A stretch of DNA of 49,166 nt from Burkholderiaceae bacterium (lineage in GTDB: Bacteria; Pseudomonadota; Gammaproteobacteria; Burkholderiales; Burkholderiaceae_C), in assembly GCA_028685665.1 (NCBI GenBank), contig JAQUDN010000003.1, positions 1 to 49,166 of the forward strand. Direction: 5' to 3'. Shown one piece after another: positions 17,400 through 25,500 of the stretch. Both the position numbers and the translations under genes were made by a program. The notes under the pieces were generated by a model. That model ran no database searches. It was not told the DNA's origin and saw only the letters and a program-made list of their open reading frames with translations. Every line of letters begins with the position of its first letter. Positions within the stretch are counted from its first letter, which is position 1.

Positions 17400-17792
17400 T
17401 CAGGCGGCCTTGGGCGGACGGTGCAGCAGGCACAGCTTGTTGCCATCGGGGTCGCGCACGTAGGCCAGGTACAGGCCGCCGGCGTCGGGCTCGCCGCGCC
17501 AGCCGGGTGGGTCCTCGCAGGTCACGCCCCCCGCAGCCACGCCCGCAGCGTGTGCGGCATCGACCTGCTCGGGCGACTGGGCGACAAAGCCAATGGTGGT
17601 GCCATTGCCATGGCTGGCCGGCTCGCCGTTGATGGGCGCGGTAATGCCAAAGGTATTGCCCGCATGGCTCCAGAACGTGCGGCCCTTTTTGTCGGTAAAC
17701 CCCGGCTTGGCGCCGAGCACGCCCAGAAAGGCGTCGTAGAACTGCCTGGATTGGTCGAGGTTGCTGGCGCCCAGCATGACGTGGTTGAACAT
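17400..17792 (-). CDS. VOC family (glyoxalase/bleomycin resistance-like) protein
   Basis: 130 aa, one VOC repeat pair. The sequence starts MFNHVMLGASNLDQSRQFYD, typical of a VOC N-terminal beta strand with a metal-ligand His. It ends AYVRDPDGNKLCLLHRP, the DPDGN motif preceding the C-terminal strand. Such proteins catalyse metal-dependent isomerisation or ring-opening or bind small molecules; the reaction is unknown. Start at 17792 is set by AGGAG eight bases upstream. Confidence 0.9.
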   Translation of the reverse strand: MFNHVMLGASNLDQSRQFYDAFLGVLGAKPGFTDKKGRTFWSHAGNTFGITAPINGEPASHGNGTTIGFVAQSPEQVDAAHAAGVAAGGVTCEDPPGWRGEPDAGGLYLAYVRDPDGNKLCLLHRPPKAA

Positions 17793-17911
17793 GGTGTGTT
17801 GTCTCCTGTGAGGGGTTGCCACCATCGGTGTGGTGGACTTTGTATCGTAGCAATCCGGGCCGACAGGGCCGCCGGGGCACCCCACAGGATGCCCCGGCGC
17901 CGCGCCTGTCG

Positions 17912-20900
17912 TCAGGCCAGATGCCCGGCCAAAATGCCCGCCAGCTCGAACATGCCGATCTGCGGCTTGCCGAAGACGGGCTGCAGCTTGGCGTCGGCGT
18001 TGATCTTGCGTTTGTCGGCGGGGTCCTGCAGGTTGTTCGCCTTGACGTAGTCCCAGACCTTCTTGAGGGCTTCGGTGCGCGGCACGGGTTCGGCGCCGAT
18101 CACCGCGGCCAGGGCGGCGCTGGGCTGTTTGCCGGCGGCCGGAGCGCGCGGGGCCTTGACAGCCGCTTTGGCAGCCGCCTTCTTCGCGGGGACTTTGGCA
18201 GCAGGTTTGGCGGCTTTTTTGGCAGCAGCGGCCGTGGTACGGGCGGCAGCAGCTCCTGTTTTAGGAGCAGCCGTTTTGCGTGCCGGGTATTTGGATTCGC
18301 GCTGCTCGAACTCAAAGGCGACCTTGCCAGCCTCCTTGTCCCAGGCCAGGAAGGCCTTGAAGGCGCGGCGGGTGCGCATGCTGACAAATTTATCGAGCAG
18401 GTCGGTCTTGCCGGTGGCCAGCAGCTTGTGCATCTGGGCGCGCTCCACGGGCTGCTGCAGGATGATCTTGCCGCTCTTGAAGGTGCAGCTCGGCGTGGGC
18501 TGGGCCAGGGTGGGCACGGCCTTGCTGCAGACGTAGTTGCTGCCATGCTCGTGCACGGGCGCGCCGCACACGGGGCACGGGCCCAGGGCTTCGCCGGCCA
18601 GTTCGACCAGTTCGCCCGATTCCTCGGCATTCTTGTCGTCGCCGAAGTCGAATTCGAGCTTGTAGTTCTGGGCTTCTTCGTCGAACTTGATGGCGATTTC
18701 GGCGGTGAAGGGCCAGCCGGCCTTGGAGCGGAAGCCTTCGAGCGGGCCGATCTTGCGCTCGCGCAGCAGGGTTTCGGCCTCGGCGGTTTCAAAGGTGCGG
18801 CCGGCCGGCGACTTGCCGAAGCTGAAGCCGCAGCCTTCGCCCTTGCCATCGGCGCCGGTGCAGGCGTAGCGGCGGTAGTTTTCCTTGACCAGGCCACCGC
18901 AGTTCGGGCAGGGCGTGGCCAGCTGGGCGTAGTCGCCAGGGATGGTGTCGCGGTCGTATTCCTTGGCTTTTTTGACCAGGCGCTCGGTCATGGCGGCGAT
19001 GTCGGCCATGAAGGCTTCGCGCGAGAGCAGGCCTTTTTCCATCTGCGAGAGCTTGTATTCCCATTCGCCCGTCAGGTCGGCGCGGGAGAGTTCCTCCACG
19101 CCCAGGCCGCGCAGCAGGGTCATGAGCTGGAAGGCCTTGGCGGTGGCGATCAGCTCGCGGCCTTCGCGCAGCATGTATTTCTCGGTCAGCAGGCCTTCGA
19201 TGATGGCAGCGCGCGTGGCCGGGGTGCCCAGGCCTTTTTCCTGCATGGCCGAGCGCAGTTCTTCGTCGTCGATCTGCTTGCCGGCGCTTTCCATGGCGCC
19301 CAGCAGCGTGGCTTCGGAGTAGCGGGCGGGCGGGCGGGTCTTGAGGGCCTTGGGGTCGACCTGCGCGGCCAGGGGCTGTTCGCCGGGCTGCACCGGGACC
19401 AGGTTCTGGCCCTTGTCGCCGTCCTTGCCGCCTTCGACCTCGTCAGCGGCTTCCTTGCCGTAGATGGCCAGCCAGCCGGGCTTGACCAGCACCTTGCCCT
19501 CGGTCTTGAAATGGTGCGTCGATGTGGCCCCCACGCTCGCCACTGCGTGTGCTTCGCTGCCCCCCAAGGGGGCCGCGCCTTGCTTGGGGCGGCCCGGCGC
19601 GGCGGCGACGGTCGAGATGCGCGTGGTCACCAAATGCTCGGCGCTGGGGAAGAACACCGCCATGAAGCGGCGCACCACCAGGTCATAGAGCTTTTGCTCG
19701 GCCTCGGAGAGGCCGCTGGGCGCCTGCAGCGTGGGGATGATGGCAAAGTGGTCCGACACCTTGGCGTTGTCGAAGATGCGCTTGCTGGGCTTGATGTAGC
19801 TGTTGTTCAGCGCCGTGAGCGCGTGCGGCGCCAGGTGCCTCATGCCGCTGTCGGCCAGCATTTCGAAGGTCTGGCGGGCCACGGGCAGGTAGTCCTCGGG
19901 CAGGTGGCGCGAGTCGGTCCGGGGGTAGGTCAGGGCCTTGTGGCGTTCGTACAGGCTTTGCGCCAGCGCCAGGGTGGTCTTGGCGCTGAAGCCGAACTTG
20001 CCGTTGGCCTCGCGCTGCAGGCTGGTCAGGTCGAACAGGCCGGGGCTGGCCTGCGAGGTGGGCTTGCTCTCTTCGGTCACCACGGCGGGCTGGCCGCGCA
20101 CGGCGTCGGCAATCGCCTGGGCTTCGCCCTGCGACCAGACGCGGTCGGAGCGGGCCTCGGCGTCTTCGGATTTTTTCCACTTCGGATCGAACCATTTGGC
20201 GGGGTAGTCCCCGGCCTGGGCGGCAAAACTGGCGTGGATTTCCCAGTAGTCGCGGCTGACGAACTTGCGGATCTTTTCCTCGCGCTCCACCACCAGCGAG
20301 AGCGTGGGCGTCTGCACCCGGCCCACGGTGGTCAAAAAGAAGCCGCCATCGCGCGAGTTGAAGGCCGTCATCGCGCGGGTGCCGTTGATGCCGACCAGCC
20401 AGTCGGCCTCGGAGCGGCTGCGCGCGGCATGGGCCAGGCCGGCCATCTGCTGCTCGGAGCGCAGGGCGTCAAAGCCGTCGCGGATGGCCTGCGGGGTCAT
20501 GGACTGCAGCCACAGCCGCTTGACGGGTTTGCCCAGCGGCACGGGCTTGCCGGCCTTGGAGCCGCCAGCGTATTGCTCGATCAGGCGGAAGATCAGCTCG
20601 CCTTCGCGGCCCGCGTCGCAGGCGTTGATGAGCTGCGTCACGTCCTTGCGCTTGGCCTGTTTGACCACCGCGTTCAGGCGTGTCTTGGTCTTGTCCACCG
20701 GTTTGAGGTCGAAATACGGCGGAATCACCGGCAGGTGCGCAAAGCTCCATTTGCCGCGCTTGACGTCGAATTCCTCGGGCGCCTGGATCTCGACCAGGTG
20801 GCCCACGGCGCTGGTAACGACATAGCGCTCGTTCTCGAAATGGTCCTCGTGCTTCTCGAACTTGCCCGCCACGGGCGTGAGGGCACGCACGATGTCTTGG

Positions 20901-20941
20901 GCAACGGAGGGTTTTTCTGCAATGACCAGGGTCTTGCTCAT
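17912..20941 (-). CDS. topB: DNA topoisomerase III with C-terminal SWIB domain
   Basis: 1009-aa type IA topoisomerase that decatenates DNA by single-strand passage. N-terminal Toprim is seen at LVIAEKPSVAQDI, with acidic motifs further on. The catalytic Tyr339 lies in TYPRTDS. Two zinc-ribbon remnants follow: CPNCGGL with paired Cys near residue 676, and CPVCGAP near 790. A long Lys/Ala-rich tail (about 880-945) leads to a SWIB/MDM2-like domain (KVWDYVKANNLQ, FGKPQIGMFEL), a combination known in Burkholderiales. Residues about 446-473 are an unusual Gly/Ala/Pro-rich insert encoded by a dispersed repeat, between VTTRIS and HFKTEGKVLVKPGW. The start at 20941 matches the conserved MSKTLVIAEKPS. 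Confidence 0.95.
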   Translation of the reverse strand: MSKTLVIAEKPSVAQDIVRALTPVAGKFEKHEDHFENERYVVTSAVGHLVEIQAPEEFDVKRGKWSFAHLPVIPPYFDLKPVDKTKTRLNAVVKQAKRKDVTQLINACDAGREGELIFRLIEQYAGGSKAGKPVPLGKPVKRLWLQSMTPQAIRDGFDALRSEQQMAGLAHAARSRSEADWLVGINGTRAMTAFNSRDGGFFLTTVGRVQTPTLSLVVEREEKIRKFVSRDYWEIHASFAAQAGDYPAKWFDPKWKKSEDAEARSDRVWSQGEAQAIADAVRGQPAVVTEESKPTSQASPGLFDLTSLQREANGKFGFSAKTTLALAQSLYERHKALTYPRTDSRHLPEDYLPVARQTFEMLADSGMRHLAPHALTALNNSYIKPSKRIFDNAKVSDHFAIIPTLQAPSGLSEAEQKLYDLVVRRFMAVFFPSAEHLVTTRISTVAAAPGRPKQGAAPLGGSEAHAVASVGATSTHHFKTEGKVLVKPGWLAIYGKEAADEVEGGKDGDKGQNLVPVQPGEQPLAAQVDPKALKTRPPARYSEATLLGAMESAGKQIDDEELRSAMQEKGLGTPATRAAIIEGLLTEKYMLREGRELIATAKAFQLMTLLRGLGVEELSRADLTGEWEYKLSQMEKGLLSREAFMADIAAMTERLVKKAKEYDRDTIPGDYAQLATPCPNCGGLVKENYRRYACTGADGKGEGCGFSFGKSPAGRTFETAEAETLLRERKIGPLEGFRSKAGWPFTAEIAIKFDEEAQNYKLEFDFGDDKNAEESGELVELAGEALGPCPVCGAPVHEHGSNYVCSKAVPTLAQPTPSCTFKSGKIILQQPVERAQMHKLLATGKTDLLDKFVSMRTRRAFKAFLAWDKEAGKVAFEFEQRESKYPARKTAAPKTGAAAARTTAAAAKKAAKPAAKVPAKKAAAKAAVKAPRAPAAGKQPSAALAAVIGAEPVPRTEALKKVWDYVKANNLQDPADKRKINADAKLQPVFGKPQIGMFELAGILAGHLA
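19524..19606 (-). repeat. Dispersed intergenic-type repeat inserted in frame in topB
   Basis: Minus-strand sequence contains GGGCCGCCCCAAGCAAGGCG, then a GCCCCC/GGGGGGC hairpin, then AGCGAAGCACACGCAGTGG and AGCGTGGGGGC. This arrangement is one I know as a frequent intergenic repeat in Acidovorax/Comamonas genomes. Here it is read through in frame and codes for an insert of about 28 residues in the topoisomerase. Confidence 0.6.
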
Positions 20942-21004
20942 GGAGTTTCTTTCTGTGGGTCTGAACGACCGGAGCCTGTCCGGGCGCTTCTACAATCCGA
21001 CTTT

Positions 21005-21037
21005 CACGCGCGTGCATGCGCACGCACATGTGTGCAC
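21005..21037. other. 33-bp perfectly alternating pyrimidine-purine tract
   Basis: Every step from 21005 to 21037 alternates pyrimidine and purine (CA, CG and TG/CA dinucleotides), a composition able to form left-handed Z-DNA under supercoiling. It lies between divergent topB and the SET gene, after a TACAAT -10-like hexamer at 20991, so it would be in the SET gene leader. Confidence 0.65.
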
Positions 21038-21060
21038 CATCAAGTTAACAGAGTTTTGCC

Positions 21061-21630
21061 ATGCCCCGCACCACCCCTTCTGCCGTCCCTTCCGCGCACC
21101 CGGGTCGGCGCATCCAGACCCGGCGCTCGGGGGTGCACGGCAAGGGCGTGTTTGCGGTGCAGGCGATTGCGGCAGGCGAGGTGCTGATCGAGTACACCGG
21201 CGAGATCATCCGCTGGCAGGAAGCCCAGGACCGCCACCCGCACGACCCGCTGCAGCCCAACCACACCTTCTATTTCCATGTCGATGAAGACCGGGTGATC
21301 GATGCGCTGCACGGCGGCAACTCTTCGCGCTGGATCAACCACAGCTGCGACCCCAACTGCTATGCCGACGAACGGGACGGCCGCATCTTCATCACCGCGC
21401 TGCGCAACATCGCCGCAGGCGAAGAGCTGAACTACGACTACGGCCTGATCATCGAAGAGCGCTACACCAAAAAGCTCAAGGCCGAATACCCCTGCTGGTG
21501 CGGCAGTCCGAACTGCCGCGGCACCTTGCTGGCCCCCAAGCGCGGCTGGGTTCCGCCCGAGCACCGGGCCGCTCCCGCCCCCGCGCAGCGCCAAAAAGCC
21601 GGCGCAGCCCCCCGGAGCCGCAAGGCATGA
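21061..21630 (+). CDS. SET-domain lysine methyltransferase-like protein
   Basis: 189 aa. SET domains transfer a methyl group from SAM to protein lysines. Visible motifs: GVHGKGVFAVQAI (SAM-binding SET-N), EYTGEII, the catalytic core RWINHSCDPNCYAD (Asn93-His94-Ser95-Cys96), ELNYDYGL with the catalytic Tyr, and a post-SET zinc-binding cysteine cluster CWCGSPNCRG that completes the site with the core Cys. All key residues are intact. A basic, Ala/Pro-rich tail could bind nucleic acid. Its last codon overlaps the birA start by four bases (ATGA), so translation is coupled. Target protein unknown; ribosomal or DNA-binding proteins are possibilities. Confidence 0.92.
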   Translation: MPRTTPSAVPSAHPGRRIQTRRSGVHGKGVFAVQAIAAGEVLIEYTGEIIRWQEAQDRHPHDPLQPNHTFYFHVDEDRVIDALHGGNSSRWINHSCDPNCYADERDGRIFITALRNIAAGEELNYDYGLIIEERYTKKLKAEYPCWCGSPNCRGTLLAPKRGWVPPEHRAAPAPAQRQKAGAAPRSRKA

Positions 21631-22493
21631 GCGCCCCGGTCCGCTGGCCCGCCGAAGCCCTCTGGGAAGCCGTGGTGCCCCGGCTGCCCGGCTTCACGGT
21701 TGAAATCCTGCCGGAAATCGACTCCACCAACACCGAACTCATGCGCCGCGCGCGGGCTGGGCGCTACGAACCCACCCTGCTGGTGGCCGAGCGGCAGACG
21801 GCCGGCCGGGGCCGGTTGGGCCGGACCTGGCACAGCGCCGAGGCCGGCGAAGCGGGCGCCCTGCCCTCGCTGACGTTTTCTTTGGGCTTGCCGCTGGCGC
21901 CCCGGGACTGGTCGGGCCTGTCGCTGGCCGTGGGCGTGAGCGTGGCCGAAAGCCTGCAGCCCGTGCTGCCCGCCCCCGGCACCACCCCGCGCATCGGCCT
22001 GAAATGGCCCAACGACCTGTGGCTCAGCGATGCCGCAGGAGACCGCAAGCTGGGCGGCATCCTGATCGAAACCGCCAGCTTCCATGACCTGCACAACGCC
22101 TCCACGACAAGCCCTGGCGCACAAGCCACGCGCTACGTGGTGGTGGGCGTGGGCCTGAATGTGCTGCCGCGCAGCCCCGAGGGCCTGTCCACCCGGCCCG
22201 GCTGCCTGCAGGAACTCGGCCCCCTCGACGCCCCCACGGCCCTGCTGCAGGTGGCCGCGCCGCTGGTGGCCCTGCTGCAGGGCTTTGCCGCCCAGGGCTT
22301 TGCGCCCCTGCAAGACCGTTTTGCCGCCCGTGATGTGCTGCGTGGCCGCACGGTGGTGCTCAGCGACGGCCAATCGGGCCTGGCCCAGGGTGTGGGCGCC
22401 GACGGGGCGCTGCAGGTGCACACAGCCCAGGGCCTGCAAGCCATCACCAGCTCGGAGGTCAGCGTGCGGCCGACGGCCGCGCCGCCGGCCTGA
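21627..22493 (+). CDS. birA: Biotin--[acetyl-CoA-carboxylase] ligase, monofunctional
   Basis: 288 aa. Activates biotin with ATP and attaches it to the carboxyl carrier protein. Catalytic motifs are visible: STNTEL, the biotinyl-AMP loop GRGRLGRTWHS, KWPNDLWL and KLGGILIE, followed by a C-terminal SH3-like cap. There is no N-terminal helix-turn-helix, so it is a class I enzyme without the repressor function of E. coli BirA. ATG at 21627 overlaps the SET stop. The SPOR gene follows after 11 bases; the coaX gene often found here in Burkholderiales is absent. Confidence 0.93.
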   Translation: MSAPVRWPAEALWEAVVPRLPGFTVEILPEIDSTNTELMRRARAGRYEPTLLVAERQTAGRGRLGRTWHSAEAGEAGALPSLTFSLGLPLAPRDWSGLSLAVGVSVAESLQPVLPAPGTTPRIGLKWPNDLWLSDAAGDRKLGGILIETASFHDLHNASTTSPGAQATRYVVVGVGLNVLPRSPEGLSTRPGCLQELGPLDAPTALLQVAAPLVALLQGFAAQGFAPLQDRFAARDVLRGRTVVLSDGQSGLAQGVGADGALQVHTAQGLQAITSSEVSVRPTAAPPA

Positions 22494-22504
22494 CACAGCC
22501 GCCC

Positions 22505-23182
22505 ATGCTGCGCCTGCTCGTTCTGCTTTTGCTGCTGGCCAATGCGGCCTACTACGGCTGGACGCAAGGCCTGCTGCGCCCCTGGGGCTGGGCGCCGGAG
22601 GAGCCGTCCGAACCCGAACGGCTCGCCCAGCAGATCCGGCCCGAAGCGCTGCAGATCCTGCCCCCGGGGACCGTCCCCGCCCACGCCGAGGCGGCTGCGG
22701 CCCCCGAGGCCGCCCCCGCCGCGTTGGGCGCCTCGCTCTGTCTGCACAGCGCGGTACTGGACCCGGCCCAGGCGGAAAGGCTGCGCGCGGTGGCCGCCGC
22801 CAGCCTGCCCAGCGGCAGCTGGAGCCTGGAAGCCACCCCGCTCCCCGGCCACTGGATCGTCTACATGGGCCGCTTCGCCGACACCGAGGCCCTGGAGAAA
22901 AAACGGTCCGAGCTGCGCGCGATCAAAGTTCCTTTCGAACGGCCCCACAACCCGGCGCTGGAGCCGGGCCTGTCGCTGGGGCGTTTTGCCTCGGAAGACG
23001 CCGCCCAGCGGGCGCGGACGGCGCTGGGCAGCCGGGGCGTGCGCACGGCGCGCGTGGTGCAGGAGCGGGCCGCCGTGCCCGGATTCACCTTGCGCCTGCC
23101 GGCCGTGAACGACGCCCTGCTGCCGGCCCTCGACCCGGTGCTGGCCGCGCTCGAAAACAAGGAGCTGCGCCCCTGCCCCTGA
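22505..23182 (+). CDS. SPOR-domain membrane protein
   Basis: 225 aa. One N-terminal membrane anchor (residues 1-17, LRLLVLLLLLANAAYYGW) is followed by a Pro/Ala-rich linker. A C-terminal SPOR-like domain starts near HWIVYMGRFADTEALEKK and ends with GVRTARVVQE. SPOR domains bind denuded glycan strands at the division septum, so a cell-wall or division role is likely. It is the third gene of the SET-birA-SPOR transcript, 11 bases after birA, and converges on the histidine kinase gene. Confidence 0.82.
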   Translation: MLRLLVLLLLLANAAYYGWTQGLLRPWGWAPEEPSEPERLAQQIRPEALQILPPGTVPAHAEAAAAPEAAPAALGASLCLHSAVLDPAQAERLRAVAAASLPSGSWSLEATPLPGHWIVYMGRFADTEALEKKRSELRAIKVPFERPHNPALEPGLSLGRFASEDAAQRARTALGSRGVRTARVVQERAAVPGFTLRLPAVNDALLPALDPVLAALENKELRPCP

Positions 23183-23251
23183 CCCCCGGGGGGCGCCGCG
23201 GGTCTGCGAAGGCCCGTGCGGGGCGGCCCGGACAGGGCCCCAGGACCCTCT

Positions 23252-24706
23252 TCAGGGGACGGCCGGCGCCGCCTGAAGGGCCGCAAAGCGCACGCTGAAG
23301 CGCGCCCCGGGCGGACGCTGGCCCGGATGGGCGTCTTCGAGCGTCACCTCGGCGCCGTGCTTGCGGGCGATTTCGCGCACGATGGGCAGGCCCAGGCCCG
23401 AGCCATCGGCCTCGGTGCCCAGGGCCCGGTAGAAAGGCTGGAAGACCATCTCGCGCTCGGCCTCGGGCACGCCGGGGCCCGAGTCTTCGATCTGGAGCAG
23501 GAGCACCTGGCCAAAACGGTCCGCCAGCACCCGGGCCGTGACCACGCCGGGCTTTTCGGCACTGGAAGGGGTGTAGTGGATGGCGTTGTCCACCAGATTG
23601 CGCACCAGCTCCTTGAGCAGGGTGGGGTTGCCGTCCACCCACACGCCGGGCGAGCCGGGATCGGCGCCGTCGTAACCCAGGTCGATGCGCTTGTCGAGCG
23701 CGCGGGGCACCGAATCGCGCACCACCTCGATGGCCAGCTTGGCCAGATCGCAGGGCTGGCGCACGATGCCCGCGCCACTGCCCTCGGCCCGTGCCAGCGC
23801 CAGCAGCTGGTTGACGGTGTGCGTGGCGCGGATGCTGGAGCGGCCGATCTGCTGCAGGGAACGCTTGAGCTCCTCGGTGCTTGTGCCCTCGCGCTGGGCC
23901 AGGTCGGCCTGCATGCGCAGCCCCGCCAAAGGCGTCTTGAGCTGGTGGGCCGCATCGGCCAGAAAGCGCTTTTGCGTGGCCAGTGAATCGCTCAGGCGCG
24001 TGAGCAGGTCGTTCACCGACGCCACCAAGGGGGCCACTTCGAGCGGAACGGTGCGGTCGTCCAGCGGACTCAGGTCGTCGGGATCGCGGGCGCGGATGCG
24101 CTGCTCCAGCTGGTTCAGCGGCTGGATGCCCCGTGCCAGCGCCAGCCAGACCAGCAAGACGGCCAGCGGCAGGATGACGAACTGCGGCAGCATCACGCCC
24201 TTGATGATCTCGGTGGCCAGCACGCTGCGCTTCTCGCGCGTCTCGGCCACCTGCACCAGGGCCATGGGCGAGCCCTTGAGCGGCAGGCGCAGCCAGATCG
24301 AGGCCACGCGGATTTCAATGCCACGCAGCTCGGCATCGCGCAAGCGCACCTCGCCCGGCACCAGCTTGTCTTCTTCCGGCGGGGCAGGCAGCTCCCACTC
24401 GCCCGACAGGAAGGCATTGCCCGGCCCGATCACCTGGTAGTAAACGTTGTCGGAGTCATCGGCCCGCAGGATTTCACTGGCGGGCTGGGGCAGGTTGAAC
24501 TGCACGGCGTCTTTTTGCACCGTGACCAGCTGGGCCAGGGCCTGGACGTTGTATTCCAGCGCCCGGTCAAACGGCTTGTTGGCCAGCCCCTGCGCCACCA
24601 GCCAGGTCAGCGCCAGGCTCACCGGCCAGAGCAGCAACAGCGGCGTCAGCATCCAGTCCAGGATCTCGCCAAACAAGGAGCGCTGTCCGCGCTGGAAAAT
24701 TTTCAA
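23252..24706 (-). CDS. Two-component sensor histidine kinase (TctE/QseC type)
   Basis: 484 aa inner-membrane sensor. Two membrane segments (about 18-38 and 170-200) flank a periplasmic sensor region of the DUF2956/TctE N-terminal type. A HAMP-like stretch follows, then the phospho-acceptor H box DAAHQLKTPLAG (His254), the N box ELVRNLVDNAIHY, and G boxes DSGPGVPEAE and GSGLGLPIV. No ATG precedes the first membrane segment at the right distance. I chose TTG at 24706 because homologues begin KIFQRxQRSLFGEIL; another TTG lies at 24718. It follows the response regulator gene by 72 bases that contain a dispersed repeat copy. Confidence 0.9.
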   Translation of the reverse strand: MKIFQRGQRSLFGEILDWMLTPLLLLWPVSLALTWLVAQGLANKPFDRALEYNVQALAQLVTVQKDAVQFNLPQPASEILRADDSDNVYYQVIGPGNAFLSGEWELPAPPEEDKLVPGEVRLRDAELRGIEIRVASIWLRLPLKGSPMALVQVAETREKRSVLATEIIKGVMLPQFVILPLAVLLVWLALARGIQPLNQLEQRIRARDPDDLSPLDDRTVPLEVAPLVASVNDLLTRLSDSLATQKRFLADAAHQLKTPLAGLRMQADLAQREGTSTEELKRSLQQIGRSSIRATHTVNQLLALARAEGSGAGIVRQPCDLAKLAIEVVRDSVPRALDKRIDLGYDGADPGSPGVWVDGNPTLLKELVRNLVDNAIHYTPSSAEKPGVVTARVLADRFGQVLLLQIEDSGPGVPEAEREMVFQPFYRALGTEADGSGLGLPIVREIARKHGAEVTLEDAHPGQRPPGARFSVRFAALQAAPAVP

Positions 24707-24723
24707 GGCAGCCGCCAATTCCC

Positions 24724-24781
24724 ATCAAAAAGGCAGCCAAGGCCCTGTAGCAAAGCGCAGATTGCTCTCATTTTTGATTCA
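24724..24781 (-). repeat. Dispersed palindromic repeat, copy 5, inside a two-component operon
   Basis: TTTGAT-type arms at both ends (CATCAAAAAGG and CATTTTTGATTCAA) around AAAGCGCAGATTGCTCT. It occupies the gap between the regulator and kinase genes, where it could lower expression of the kinase relative to the regulator. Confidence 0.5.
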
Positions 24782-25453
24782 ACCCGGGATCTTTTCCAGG
24801 CAGTAGCCCAGTCCGCGCACGGTGGCGATGCGGATCGGCCCCGCCTCGATCTTCTTGCGCAGGCGATGGATGTAGACCTCGATGGCGTTGTTGCTGACCT
24901 CTTCGCCCCACTCGCACAGGCGCTCCACCAGCTGCTCCTTGCTCACCAGGCGACCGGCGCGCTGCAACAGCACTTCGAGCAGGCCCAGCTCGCGGGCGGA
25001 GAGTTCGACCATCTTGCCGTCGATGGTGGCCACGCGGCCCGACTGGTCGTACACCAGGGGCCCGTGCTTGATGGTGCTGCTGGCCCCGCCCATGCCCCGG
25101 CGCACCAGGGCGCGCACGCGGGCTTCGAGCTCCTGCAGGCTGAAGGGCTTGGCCATGTAGTCGTCGGCGCCAAAATCCAGGCCCTTGACGCGCTCTTCCA
25201 CGCTGTCGGCCGCGGTGAGGATCAGCACCGGCAGCGCCGAACCCCGGCTGCGCAGTTTCTTGAGCACCTCCAGGCCGTGCATCTTGGGCAGGCCGAGGTC
25301 GAGAATCAGCAGATCGAACTCATGGTTGGTCATGAGGGCGGCATCGGCCTCGCTGCCGCTGGCCACATGGTCCACCACGGCGCCCGAGCCGCGCAAGGTG
25401 CGCAACAGACCATCGGCCAACACCTGGTCGTCTTCGGCAATGAGGATGCGCAT
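24779..25453 (-). CDS. OmpR/PhoB-family response regulator
   Basis: 224 aa. Receiver domain with acidic pocket (ILIAEDD), phospho-acceptor Asp52 in LLILDLGLP, Thr in ILTAAD and Lys in MAKPFS. The C-terminal winged helix has the ELSARELGLLEVL, IEVYIHRLRKKI and TVRGLGYCL segments. It is the first gene of the pair with the sensor kinase, most similar to the TctD/QseB group by the kinase type. AGGAGA stands about eight bases upstream of the ATG at 25453. Regulated genes cannot be deduced. Confidence 0.94.
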   Translation of the reverse strand: MRILIAEDDQVLADGLLRTLRGSGAVVDHVASGSEADAALMTNHEFDLLILDLGLPKMHGLEVLKKLRSRGSALPVLILTAADSVEERVKGLDFGADDYMAKPFSLQELEARVRALVRRGMGGASSTIKHGPLVYDQSGRVATIDGKMVELSARELGLLEVLLQRAGRLVSKEQLVERLCEWGEEVSNNAIEVYIHRLRKKIEAGPIRIATVRGLGYCLEKIPG

Positions 25454-25500
25454 GAGGGAAATCTCCTGAAAAAGGCGGGCGTCTGGGATGGGAGGGAATT

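Noticed and set aside
17816-21187. 1123-codon frame opposite topB
   Set aside because: Composition is Gly/Ala/His-rich shadow sequence; topB on the other strand has full catalytic motifs.
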